Shown here: piece by piece, positions 27,478 through 35,800 of the stretch
Layout of the letters: every line of letters starts with the position of its first letter
Position numbering within the stretch: the first letter of the stretch is position 1
Source of the DNA: Hymenobacter negativus
Lineage (GTDB): Bacteria; Bacteroidota; Bacteroidia; Cytophagales; Hymenobacteraceae
Assembly (NCBI RefSeq): GCF_017571495.1
Contig: NZ_JAGETZ010000013.1
Coordinates: 124,001 to 188,000, forward strand
Direction: 5' to 3'
Length of the DNA stretch: 64,000 nt
The notes under the pieces: generated by a model
Told to the model about the DNA's origin: nothing
The model's database searches: none
Seen by the model: only the letters and a program-made list of their open reading frames with translations
Position numbers and translations under genes: made by a program

Positions 27478-27540
27478 AAAAAAGCTGTGTAGTGGTGACA
27501 GATGTTCTAGCGCTTCTGTCACCGCTACCCGGCTTTTTTA
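27478..27540. repeat. Palindromic repeat/terminator (GTAGCGGTGACAG family)
   Basis: Arms GTAGTGGTGACAGA (27489-27502) and TCTGTCACCGCTAC (27515-27528) with one mismatch, followed by GGCTTTTTT. An unpaired partial copy (GTAGCGGTGGCAG) lies about 40 bp to the left. The same arm sequence recurs at 42648-42706. It may also end the dehydrogenase transcript. The rest of the 324-bp gap shows no gene. Confidence 0.75.
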
Positions 27541-27695
27541 TCCCTATTTCTAGTAATTCCTACAAACATATCCCCGCGTTGCGGCTATTTCGCGGCTTGG
27601 ATTGCCTGCTGAAAATCGCCTGGCTCTCCTCTTCATAGGCTTCGCGCTTCAGGCGAACCGGGGCTGGGATGCGGTCCCACACCCGCGCCATATCG

Positions 27696-28421
27696 CTACG
27701 CTTCTAGCATCCCCAACATCTGCTGCGCATTGCCGATGGCCGAGGCATCAATGTCATTATTAAAATAGAGGTACGCCTCTTCTACAGGTTGCTGGGCCCT
27801 GACTTGCTCCATCACACGGCGCAGGAAGCCTTCCTCGTAGGGCGAGCGGTACAAGTCTGGTACGCCGTGGAAGCGGTAGTAAAGCAGGGGCGAAGTGGCT
27901 ACTACGGCATCGGGCAGCTGCGGGTGGCTCTGGGCGCAGAAGCTAACGCGCCGCTGAGCCAGCTGGTCGTAGACCTCAGGCCGCCACCAACTGGGGTGCC
28001 GAAATTCCAGCACATTCTGAAAGCTGGGGTCGAGGCTGTCGAGGATGCGGGTTAGGCGCTCGGGTTCGTAGACCATGCGGGGCGGCAGCTGAAACAGAAT
28101 GGGGCCGAGCTTCTCCTGGAGGCCGCAGCCTGTCGTGTCGTAGAAGTCGCCCAGCAGCTGCTGCACGTTGTGAAACTGCTTGTAGTGCGTGATAAGCTTG
28201 GGCGCTTTTACCGCAAACCGGAAGTCGGCCGGGCTCTGCTTGTACCAGTTTTCGAGGAAGGAAAGCTGTGGGAAGCGGTAGAAGGTCACGTTCAATTCCA
28301 GGGTGCGGAAATGCTGGCTGTAGTAGTCGAACCACAGCCGCATGGGCAGCTTTTCGGGGTAGAAAGCCCCGCGCCAATGGCGGTAGTGATAGCCCGAGCA
28401 GCCGATGTGAAAAGTAGCCAT
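27696..28421 (-). CDS. DUF72 family protein (YecE-like)
   Basis: 241-residue DUF72 protein with a TIM-barrel fold of unknown function. The N-terminus FHIGCSGYHYRHWRGAFYP, the middle motif ELNVTFYRFP and the core SPADFRFAVKAPKLITHYK are all typical. Length is normal for the family. It is the last gene of a four-gene minus-strand operon and lies 32 bp after a second DUF72 gene of clearly related sequence, so the pair arose by tandem duplication. This copy has an intact start region, unlike its neighbour. Confidence 0.92.
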   Translation of the reverse strand: MATFHIGCSGYHYRHWRGAFYPEKLPMRLWFDYYSQHFRTLELNVTFYRFPQLSFLENWYKQSPADFRFAVKAPKLITHYKQFHNVQQLLGDFYDTTGCGLQEKLGPILFQLPPRMVYEPERLTRILDSLDPSFQNVLEFRHPSWWRPEVYDQLAQRRVSFCAQSHPQLPDAVVATSPLLYYRFHGVPDLYRSPYEEGFLRRVMEQVRAQQPVEEAYLYFNNDIDASAIGNAQQMLGMLEA

Positions 28422-28453
28422 ACACGCTGCAAACGCGTTTGGCCGTGGGGAGG

Positions 28454-29202
28454 TTAATGCCCAGCTTGCAACAGCCGCTGCATTTGGCGCGCATTTTCTA
28501 CCCCCACAGCCCCGATGCCGTTGTTGAAAAACAGGTATGCTTCGCGCACATTCTCGGCCGCCGTTATTTCGGCCGCAATGCGAGCCAGAAACTCCGGATT
28601 GTAGGAGGACTTATATAACTCCGGCACGCCGTGGAAGCGGTAATACACCGTACTGGTGTTGGCTACCACCTCATCGGGCAGCTCCAGGGGTGGCGGGTAG
28701 CTCTGGCCCACAAAGGCGATGCCGTGCTTGGCAAGCAGGCGCTGCACCGGCCCGTCCCACCAGCTGGGGTGGCGGAATTCGACTACGTTTTGAAAAGTAG
28801 GGTCCAGGCTGTCGAGCAAGCGCTCAAGCAGTTTCTCGGTGTAGGCCGCTTTGGGCGGCAGCTGGAACAGGACTGGCCCCAGCTTGTCGCGCAGGCCTTC
28901 GGTCACGGTACCGTAGAAGTCGGCCAGGATGAGCTGGGCCTCGGCGTTGAATTTCTTGTAGTGCGTGACCTGGCGCGGCGCTTTCACGGCAAACCGGAAA
29001 TCGGCCGGGCTTTGGGTATACCAGGTTTCGAAGGCCTTTAGCTCCGGCATGCGGTAGAAGGTCGCATTCAACTCCAGGGTGTTGAATTGCGTGCAGTAAT
29101 ATGCAAACCACTTGCGGGACGGCAGGCCCTGGGGGTAAAATACACCTTCCAGTCGCGGAAAGAGAAGCCGGAACAGCCGATATATAAAGTGGGAGCGGGC
29201 AT
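28454..29202 (-). pseudogene. DUF72 family gene with a frameshift near its start
   Basis: Second DUF72 gene. From the ATG at 29202 the sequence reads MPAPTLYIGCSGFSFRDWK, the canonical family start, but the following GVFYPQGLPSRKWFAYYC lies in another frame. One G appears to be missing from the AAGGTG stretch near 29143-29150. The downstream 230 residues are intact, with ELNATFYRMP and SPADFRFAVKAPRQVTHYK. A longer open frame starting at 29341 exists but its first 65 residues do not resemble the family. Either a natural one-base deletion disabled the gene or the sequence has a homopolymer error. It belongs to the operon with DUF2243 and the intact DUF72 copy. Confidence 0.8.
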
Positions 29203-29223
29203 AAAACCGAATGGTGAGAGGTA

Positions 29224-29733
29224 TCAGCGGTTGGGGCTGGCTGCCGCCGGAAATGCGGCAGTATCGGCGCGCCCCGCCCGAACCAATGCCCCGCCGGCTA
29301 ACACAAGCAGCACTCCCAAGGCTAGAAAGCCCAGGTCCCACGGCAGCTTATCGGCTGCGTACTCGCGCACGTGGTGCAGGCCTAGAATTTCATGGTCGAT
29401 AATGCCCTCTACGACGTTGAAAAGGCCCCAGCCCAGCAGCAGCGCGCCGCCCAGACTGCGGCCCGAGCGCGGCACATCGGCCCGGCCGGTAGCATTCCAA
29501 AGCAAGGCCAGGCCTACGGTCGTGAGTACCCACACCGCCGCGTGAAACACGCCGTCCCAATACATATTCACCTTGGCGCGCACCAGCGTATCGGGCGGCA
29601 GCTGAGCCGATAGCATGTTGTGCCACTGCAGTATCTGGTGGAGCACGATGCCATCGACGAAGCCGCCCAGGCCCGCGCCCAGCAACAGGCCGGCGGCAAC
29701 GAGAGGCGTGCGGGTAAGGTTAGCGGGTGCCAT
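29224..29733 (-). CDS. DUF2243 membrane protein
   Basis: 169-residue integral membrane protein of the DUF2243 family. It has about four helices and the conserved histidine-bearing phrases FVDGIVLHQILQWHNM near residue 28 and NVVEGIIDHEILGLHHV near residue 105, which may bind a metal or haem. The start at 29733 overlaps the upstream small gene by 14 nt; the longer frame to 29874 is its shadow. It lies 21 bp before the frameshifted DUF72 gene. Function is unknown. In other bacteria DUF2243 genes occur near copper or cytochrome oxidase genes, which are not seen here. Confidence 0.88.
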   Translation of the reverse strand: MAPANLTRTPLVAAGLLLGAGLGGFVDGIVLHQILQWHNMLSAQLPPDTLVRAKVNMYWDGVFHAAVWVLTTVGLALLWNATGRADVPRSGRSLGGALLLGWGLFNVVEGIIDHEILGLHHVREYAADKLPWDLGFLALGVLLVLAGGALVRAGRADTAAFPAAASPNR

Positions 29734-29947
29734 AGCGAAGCCAGCGTTTGTCCCAGAAAAACAGCCCCAGCCCCGCAGCCAGTAGCAGTGCCACCGGCAG
29801 TAGCACCAGCAGCAGGCGCTGGCCATAGGCCGCATCGTGAATTCCGGCTTCGACCCGGGGCCGACACCAGGCACAGGCTTGGGCCTTCGGTAGGGCCGCC
29901 AACAAGCTGAACAATGCCACCAGTAAGGCAGAAACGAGGTTTTTCAT
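29720..29947 (-). CDS. Small Cys-motif membrane protein, first gene of DUF2243 operon
   Basis: 75-residue protein with a signal peptide (to about residue 24, ending KAQAC), a CAWCRP motif right after the cleavage site and a single transmembrane helix at about 46-66. The paired cysteines just outside the membrane could bind metal or be redox-active. A lipid anchor on the first Cys is possible, since AQAC is a weak lipobox. Its stop overlaps the DUF2243 start by 14 nt, so translational coupling is likely. The family was not recognised. It is divergent from the S9 peptidase gene. Confidence 0.7.
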   Translation of the reverse strand: MKNLVSALLVALFSLLAALPKAQACAWCRPRVEAGIHDAAYGQRLLLVLLPVALLLAAGLGLFFWDKRWLRYGTR

Positions 29948-30151
29948 AGACCAGGGAAAGGATAAGGGTGGTACGAACAGGCCCGTTTGAGGTTGGTTTG
30001 GTATGGAAATTTTGAGGGTCTTGTCGGCACACGTCGCAAACGCACGCCAGCAGGACCATACTTACTAGGGCTCCTGCATCATTTGCTTCAGCATCGTGTC
30101 TGTTACCTTTCGAGAGCGGCACCCGGTCGCCTTCGCTTTTCATTCCCGCGT

Positions 30152-32614
30152 ATGAAAAAACTGCTTTTTTCCGCCACGCTTTTGCTTGCCGCTGCCGTGT
30201 CTCCAGCCCAGGATTTCAAATACCAAACGCCGCCCAAAGCCATTCAGGACCTGCTGCTAGCGCCGCTCACGCCGCGCCTGAGCCTCTCGTCCGATGGCCG
30301 GACCATTGCCCTGTTGCAAGTGCAGGATTTTTCCACCGTGGCCGAGCTGGCGCAGCCTGAATTGCGCCTGGCGGGCCTGCGCTTCAACCCGCGCACTAAT
30401 GGGCCCAGCCGGGTCAGCTATGCGGTGGGCATCAAGCTGAAAAAGCTGCCCAACGGCCCCGAAATCGAGGTAAAAGGTCTGCCCGCGCAAGCCCGTATCA
30501 GCAGCCCGACCTGGTCGCCGGATAATGCCACCGTGGCTTTTGCCCTTACCACGCCCGGCTCCGGCACCGATGGCCGGGTGGAGCTATGGGTGCTCGACGT
30601 GGCCAGTGCCACGGCCCGCCGCCTGCTGGCCCAGCCGCTGAATGATGCTTTCGGCAGCTCTTTCGAGTGGGTTTCGGATAGCAAAACGCTGCTGGCCCGC
30701 ACCGTGCCGGCCGGCCGGGGAGCCGCGCCCTCGGCCGATACAGCGCCCACCGGCCCGGCTGTGCAGGAGAGTGGCGGCGGCAAAAAGTCGGGCGCCCGTA
30801 CCTACCAGGATTTGCTGAAAAACCCGGCCGATGAGCGGCTGTTCGACTACTACGCCACCTCGCAGCTGGTGAAGGTGAGCCTGGCCGACGGCAGCGCCCA
30901 GCCCCTGGGCCAGCCCGGCGTTATTCAAACGGCTTCGCCCTCGCCCGATGGCAAGTACGTGCTGCTGCGCACTCGCCACCGGCCCTATTCCTATCAACTG
31001 CCCATCAGCAGCTTCCCGCAACGCATCGACGTGCTGGACTTAGCTGCTGGCAGTGTAGTAAAAACCGTGGCCGACCTGCCGCTGGCCGACAACGTGCCCA
31101 CCAATTTCGACGCCGTGCCGGCCGGCCCACGCAGCCACAGCTGGCGCACCGACGTGCCCGCCACGCTCTATTATGTAGAAGCCCAGGATGGCGGCGACCC
31201 CAAAGTGAAGGTGGATGTCCGGGATAAATTGTTCACGCTCAGCGCCCCTTTCACCGCTTCGGCGCAGGAGCTCGCGGCCTTACCGCTACGCTTCGGTGGC
31301 ATGAGCTGGGGCACCGATAAGCTGGCCCTGGCCGAAGGCTACCGCTGGGCCGACCGTCACCAAACCACTTGGCTGTTGAATCCCAGCGCGCCCGCCACCC
31401 CGCTCACCGTGCTGTTCGACGGCTCTGAGCAGGACACTTACCACAACCCCGGCACGCCCTACGAGCACCGCAATGCCCAAGGCAAATACGTGCTGCTAAC
31501 CGGCGGCTCCACGGGCCAGAGCATCTACTTGCTGGGCGAAGGCGCCTCGCCCGAAGGCGACCGGCCCTTCGTGGATGAGCTGGATTTGGCCACTAAAAAG
31601 ACCATCCGATGGTGGCGCTCCGAAGCTCCGGCCTACGAAATTCCGGTGGCCATTCTCGATGCCAGCGGCAAGCACCGCGAGCTGCTCACCCGCCGCGAGT
31701 CGCTGACCCAAAACCCGAATTATTACCTGCGCGATGCCAGCAAAAAGGCGGCGCCCAAGGCTATTACCAACTTCGCCAATCCCTACGCGGCGTTCGGCGG
31801 TAGCTTCAAAAAGCAGGTGCTGCACTACAAGCGCGCCGATGGTGTGGACCTCACGGCCGACCTCTACATGCCCCAGAATTACAAGAAAACGGACGGTCCG
31901 CTACCTACTTTGATGGAAGCGTATCCCGTTGAATTCAAGGATAAAAGCAACGCTGGGCAGGTGAGCGGCTCGCCCTACACCTTCACCCGCCTGAGTTGGG
32001 CCTCTCCGGTGTATTGGGTGACGCAGGGCTACGCCGTACTGGCCAACGCTAGCGTGCCAATAGTGGGAGAGGGCAGCAAAGAGCCTAACGACACTTACAC
32101 CGAGCAGCTGGTGAGTAGTGCCAAAGCCGCCATCGACGAGGGGGCCCGCCTGGGCGTGGTGGACCCTGCGCGCGTGGGCGTGATGGGCCACAGCTACGGC
32201 GCTTTCATGACGGCCAACCTGCTGGCGCACTCCAGCCTGTTCAAGGCCGGCATCGCCCGCAGCGGGGCCTACAACCGCACGCTTACGCCCTTCGGTTTCC
32301 AGGGCGAGGAGCGCACCTACTGGCAGGCCCCGGAGGTATACAACGCCATGTCGCCCTTCAACTTTGCCGACAAAATCAAGACGCCCATCCTGCTTATCCA
32401 CGGCGAGGCCGACAACAACTCCGGCACCTTTCCCATTCAGAGCGAGCGGTTCTTTGCGGCCCTGAGAGGCCAGGGCGCCACCGCCCGCTACGTGGTGCTA
32501 CCCGCCGAAGCCCACAGCTACGCCGCCCGCGAAAACCTGCTCCATATGCTCTGGGAGATGGATTCGTGGCTGAATAAGTACGTGAAAACGCCGACACCGC
32601 AGCCGGCCAATTGA
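30152..32614 (+). CDS. Secreted S9-family serine peptidase (prolyl oligopeptidase type)
   Basis: 820-residue exported peptidase. The signal peptide MKKLLFSATLLLAAAVSPA ends near residue 20. A beta-propeller covers about residues 30-560 and an alpha/beta hydrolase domain residues 570-820. The catalytic triad is Ser681 in GHSYGAF, Asp754 in GEADNNSG and His788 in PAEAHSY. The order and the long propeller resemble the S9D glutamyl endopeptidase-like group common in Bacteroidetes. The start at 30152 is chosen because it begins the signal peptide; the frame runs back to 29987 without sense. It likely degrades peptides in the periplasm. A stem-loop follows 26 bp after the stop codon. Confidence 0.93.
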   Translation: MKKLLFSATLLLAAAVSPAQDFKYQTPPKAIQDLLLAPLTPRLSLSSDGRTIALLQVQDFSTVAELAQPELRLAGLRFNPRTNGPSRVSYAVGIKLKKLPNGPEIEVKGLPAQARISSPTWSPDNATVAFALTTPGSGTDGRVELWVLDVASATARRLLAQPLNDAFGSSFEWVSDSKTLLARTVPAGRGAAPSADTAPTGPAVQESGGGKKSGARTYQDLLKNPADERLFDYYATSQLVKVSLADGSAQPLGQPGVIQTASPSPDGKYVLLRTRHRPYSYQLPISSFPQRIDVLDLAAGSVVKTVADLPLADNVPTNFDAVPAGPRSHSWRTDVPATLYYVEAQDGGDPKVKVDVRDKLFTLSAPFTASAQELAALPLRFGGMSWGTDKLALAEGYRWADRHQTTWLLNPSAPATPLTVLFDGSEQDTYHNPGTPYEHRNAQGKYVLLTGGSTGQSIYLLGEGASPEGDRPFVDELDLATKKTIRWWRSEAPAYEIPVAILDASGKHRELLTRRESLTQNPNYYLRDASKKAAPKAITNFANPYAAFGGSFKKQVLHYKRADGVDLTADLYMPQNYKKTDGPLPTLMEAYPVEFKDKSNAGQVSGSPYTFTRLSWASPVYWVTQGYAVLANASVPIVGEGSKEPNDTYTEQLVSSAKAAIDEGARLGVVDPARVGVMGHSYGAFMTANLLAHSSLFKAGIARSGAYNRTLTPFGFQGEERTYWQAPEVYNAMSPFNFADKIKTPILLIHGEADNNSGTFPIQSERFFAALRGQGATARYVVLPAEAHSYAARENLLHMLWEMDSWLNKYVKTPTPQPAN

Positions 32615-32640
32615 TGACGTCACGGCAGGGATAAACAGCA

Positions 32641-32678
32641 AAGCGCCCGGCACTACCGCGTAGTAGTGCCGGGCGCTT
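32641..32678. terminator. GC-rich hairpin after S9 peptidase
   Basis: Perfect 16-bp arms AAGCGCCCGGCACTAC with loop CGCGTA. No long T-run, so termination is likely but not certain. Confidence 0.7.
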
Positions 32679-32750
32679 CGCTGTTCGTGGCTATGTGCCT
32701 CAAGTGGAATTACTGGCAGCAATACGACTGCAGAAACTGCAGAATAGCTA

Positions 32751-32816
32751 TTAAAAACACTGGCTGTCTCCACAGGCACCCAATGGGTTGCGTTAGGAAA
32801 TAGCCAGTGTTTTTAA
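32751..32816. terminator. Inverted repeat acting as bidirectional terminator
   Basis: Perfect 15-bp arms TTAAAAACACTGGCT (32751-32765) and complement (32802-32816), separated by 36 bases, with T-runs on both strands. It lies between the convergent S9 and M36 genes. Confidence 0.7.
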
Positions 32817-32863
32817 TCAGCCGAATCAGGCTAAATCATCGCAGTAGACGCGTTGGGGCTGGG

Positions 32864-35800
32864 CTACTGCTTGAGGAGCTTAAGCTGCTTGACGCCGGTG
32901 GCAGTGGTAAGGCGCACCAGGTAGAGGCCCGTGGCCTGGTCTTTGGCTTCCCACTGCACGTGCTGGGGCTGGCTGGCTCCGGCGCTACCGGAAGCCAGGT
33001 GCTCGACCAGTCGCCCAAGGCCGTCGTACACGTCAAGCGTATAGGTGCCATCTTGGGGCAGCGCAAAATCCAGGCGCACCTCCGTGGCGAAGGGCGAAGG
33101 ATAACCCTGTAAGAACATGGCCGCCGTGGCGTCGGCTCCCGTGCCTTTGGTGGTTGCCTGGCCATTGGTCAAAGATTGTGCGCCCACGGGTTCAGTGCCG
33201 TACACCAGCTGGCCACTGAGGTAAACCGTCATCTGCGGATGCTCGGCCAGTGCGGCGTAGGGGCGGTAAGAATAGTCCTTGGATTGGTCGAAGAATGACC
33301 AGCTGGCGTTGTGCATCCGGAAAATGATGTCGCCGGTGCTGCTGTGTGGGGCCAACAGGCCCAGGCTCGCGTCGAAGTTCATCTCTGCATATTTTTCAGT
33401 TCCCTGCTGGCCGAGGCTCAGGGTCAGGTTGCTGCGGTTCAGTGTCGCATAGTCCACGTTGCCGACCACGGGCGAGCTGCCATCCGGACTAAACCAGTAG
33501 CGTAGGCTGAGGTCCGAATAGGTCACGGGCAGGTTGCCCTCGTTGACGACCTGGGCCAGGGTGGCAATAGTTTGTGTGGTCGTTGCCGCTGCCAGGTTTT
33601 GGGCATACGCTTTCAGTTCCGTCACGATGGGCGCTGGGGTCGGCTCCTGGCCCCCTACCAGCGCCCCGTTGCGGTAGACGGTGATGCGCGAAGTGGGGAG
33701 GTAGGTGCTGTTCAGGGAGAAAGAGTAGTCATCGGTTTCGTCGAAGCTGGTCCAGTTCTGCTTGTTGATGCTGGTCAGGATGTCGCCCGAGCCCTGACCG
33801 GGCTGGAGCAGGCCAGTTGCGGGCAAGAAAGAGTATTCCACGTAGCCAAAAGCGCCTTGCAGAGGGGCGGCCAGCGGCACATAGTGCGCCTGCACGAGAG
33901 AGGTGCCCAGCAGCGCCCAGTTCACCGACGCGTTGACCGGGGCAATGTCCTCCACCGTGAGCCAGTAGCGCAACGTTAGCTCCGCCAGCGGCACGGCTGC
34001 CGTCCCGTTGTTGACAACCTGCAGGTTGGGCTGCACGCTGTTGTCGGTGGGCAGGGCCGGGTTGCCGTTCTGATAGAGCACCCGAATAATGGCCGAAGCC
34101 ACCGGCGCATAGACGTTGGTATAGGTCGAAGACGCCGCGTTGCCATTACCGGCTGCGTCCTGCGATAGGTTTGCGGCAATGAGGACGGTGACCGGCCCGG
34201 CGGCTGCGGGCACTACCTCAAACGTGTAGCTGTTGCCGCTGCCACTGAAGTTCGTCACCGTGCCATTGGTCACGGTCACGTCGGCGGCCACAAAGCCTAC
34301 CACCGGTTCGGAGAAGAGCGCCGCTACCGGGATGGGTGAGGTAGTGGTCGGGTTGGTGGCCGGGCTGCTGAGCGTCACGGTCGGTGCGGTCGAGTCCACG
34401 GTGAAGACGTTGGTGTTGCTGTTGGCGCTCACGGCCAGGCCGCTGAGCTGGGCCGTGGCCCGCACCGAGTGGCCCCCCTGGCTGAGCGCCGCCGGTTGCA
34501 GCAGGCTGAAGCTGCCCCCGGCCGCCGTAGTGGTTCCAACGCTGACACCATTCACATACACCGTTACGGTGCTGCCGGCAGGGGCCGTGCCCGCGTAAGT
34601 GGGCGTGGTGTTTTTGAGCAGGCTGTTGTTGGCCGGAAGCAGCAACACCGGGGCGGCGGTAACGCCCTGCGTATAAGTCAGGGTGAACGGTGTCGCCGCC
34701 ACGTTGCCATCGGCGGTGCTGTTTTGGGCCGCATTAGCCGGCACATTCACTGTCACCATGCCGTTGCCGGTTGGTGTCACAGTGAGCGTGTAGGTGGTGC
34801 CGCTGCCGGCAAAGTTGCCGAGTGTGCCATTGGTCAGGGCCACATCGCCGGCCACAAAGCCCGTCACGGCCTGCGAAAAGGTGACCGTCACCGGGAAGGG
34901 GGAGGTGCTGGTACTGCCGCCCGAGGCACCCGCCGAGCTGCTGATAACCGCCGTGGGCAGCACGCGGAAGCTAGTGCCGGAAACGACCGTGCCGTTGGTA
35001 GTAGTTACCGTAATGGGGCCGGTAGTAGCTCCCGCAGGTACGGGCACGGTGATTTGCGTAGCCGAATTGATGACCACACCGGTGGCAGTCGTGCCGTTGA
35101 AGATTACGGTGGCGGGTGCGACGAAATTGGTACCCGTGATAACCACGCTGGTGCCTACCGGCCCGCTGCCCGGCGTGAAATTGGTAATGGTGGGGTAGGG
35201 GGGCGCAGGCAGCAGGAAGATGGCCTGGCTATAGCTGTCCAGCAGGACGTTGCTGCTGCTAAGCACATTCACCTGCTGGAAGTCGCCGCAGCCATTTTCC
35301 ACCTTGATATCGTCGATGTACCACCCTTCGCCGCCCACCGTGACATCGGACTGCATCTGAAACCGCACCCGGATGGACTGCCCACTGAAAGAAGACAGGT
35401 TAATCACGCTACGCTGGAAAGCGGCAGCTCCGGAGGCATTAGAGGAAAGGCCTGAGAAACACGGTCTCCCAACGGAGGCCGTAGCGCCGCCGAATATTGT
35501 GTTGTACCCGTTTTGCAGGAAGTAGGGGGCCGCGTCCACCCAGGCTCCGTTGTTAACCGAAATGGCCACCATGCCGCCGTCAAAATGGCGCTCGGTGTTG
35601 TAGTAGTGGTAAAACGACAGATTGGCAAGGCCCGCCACTGTAAACGGTGCCGAGGTCAGCGTGACGTCGGAGGTTGTGGCGGGGTCGCTGGCTTTCCAGG
35701 AATGGGTAGCGCTGTAGGCCCGGGTGGTGCTGGAGGCCCAGCTATTGGCCCCGCTTATCACTGCTGCCGTTAGGCCGCCCGCAGTATTGGCGTCGCGGTC

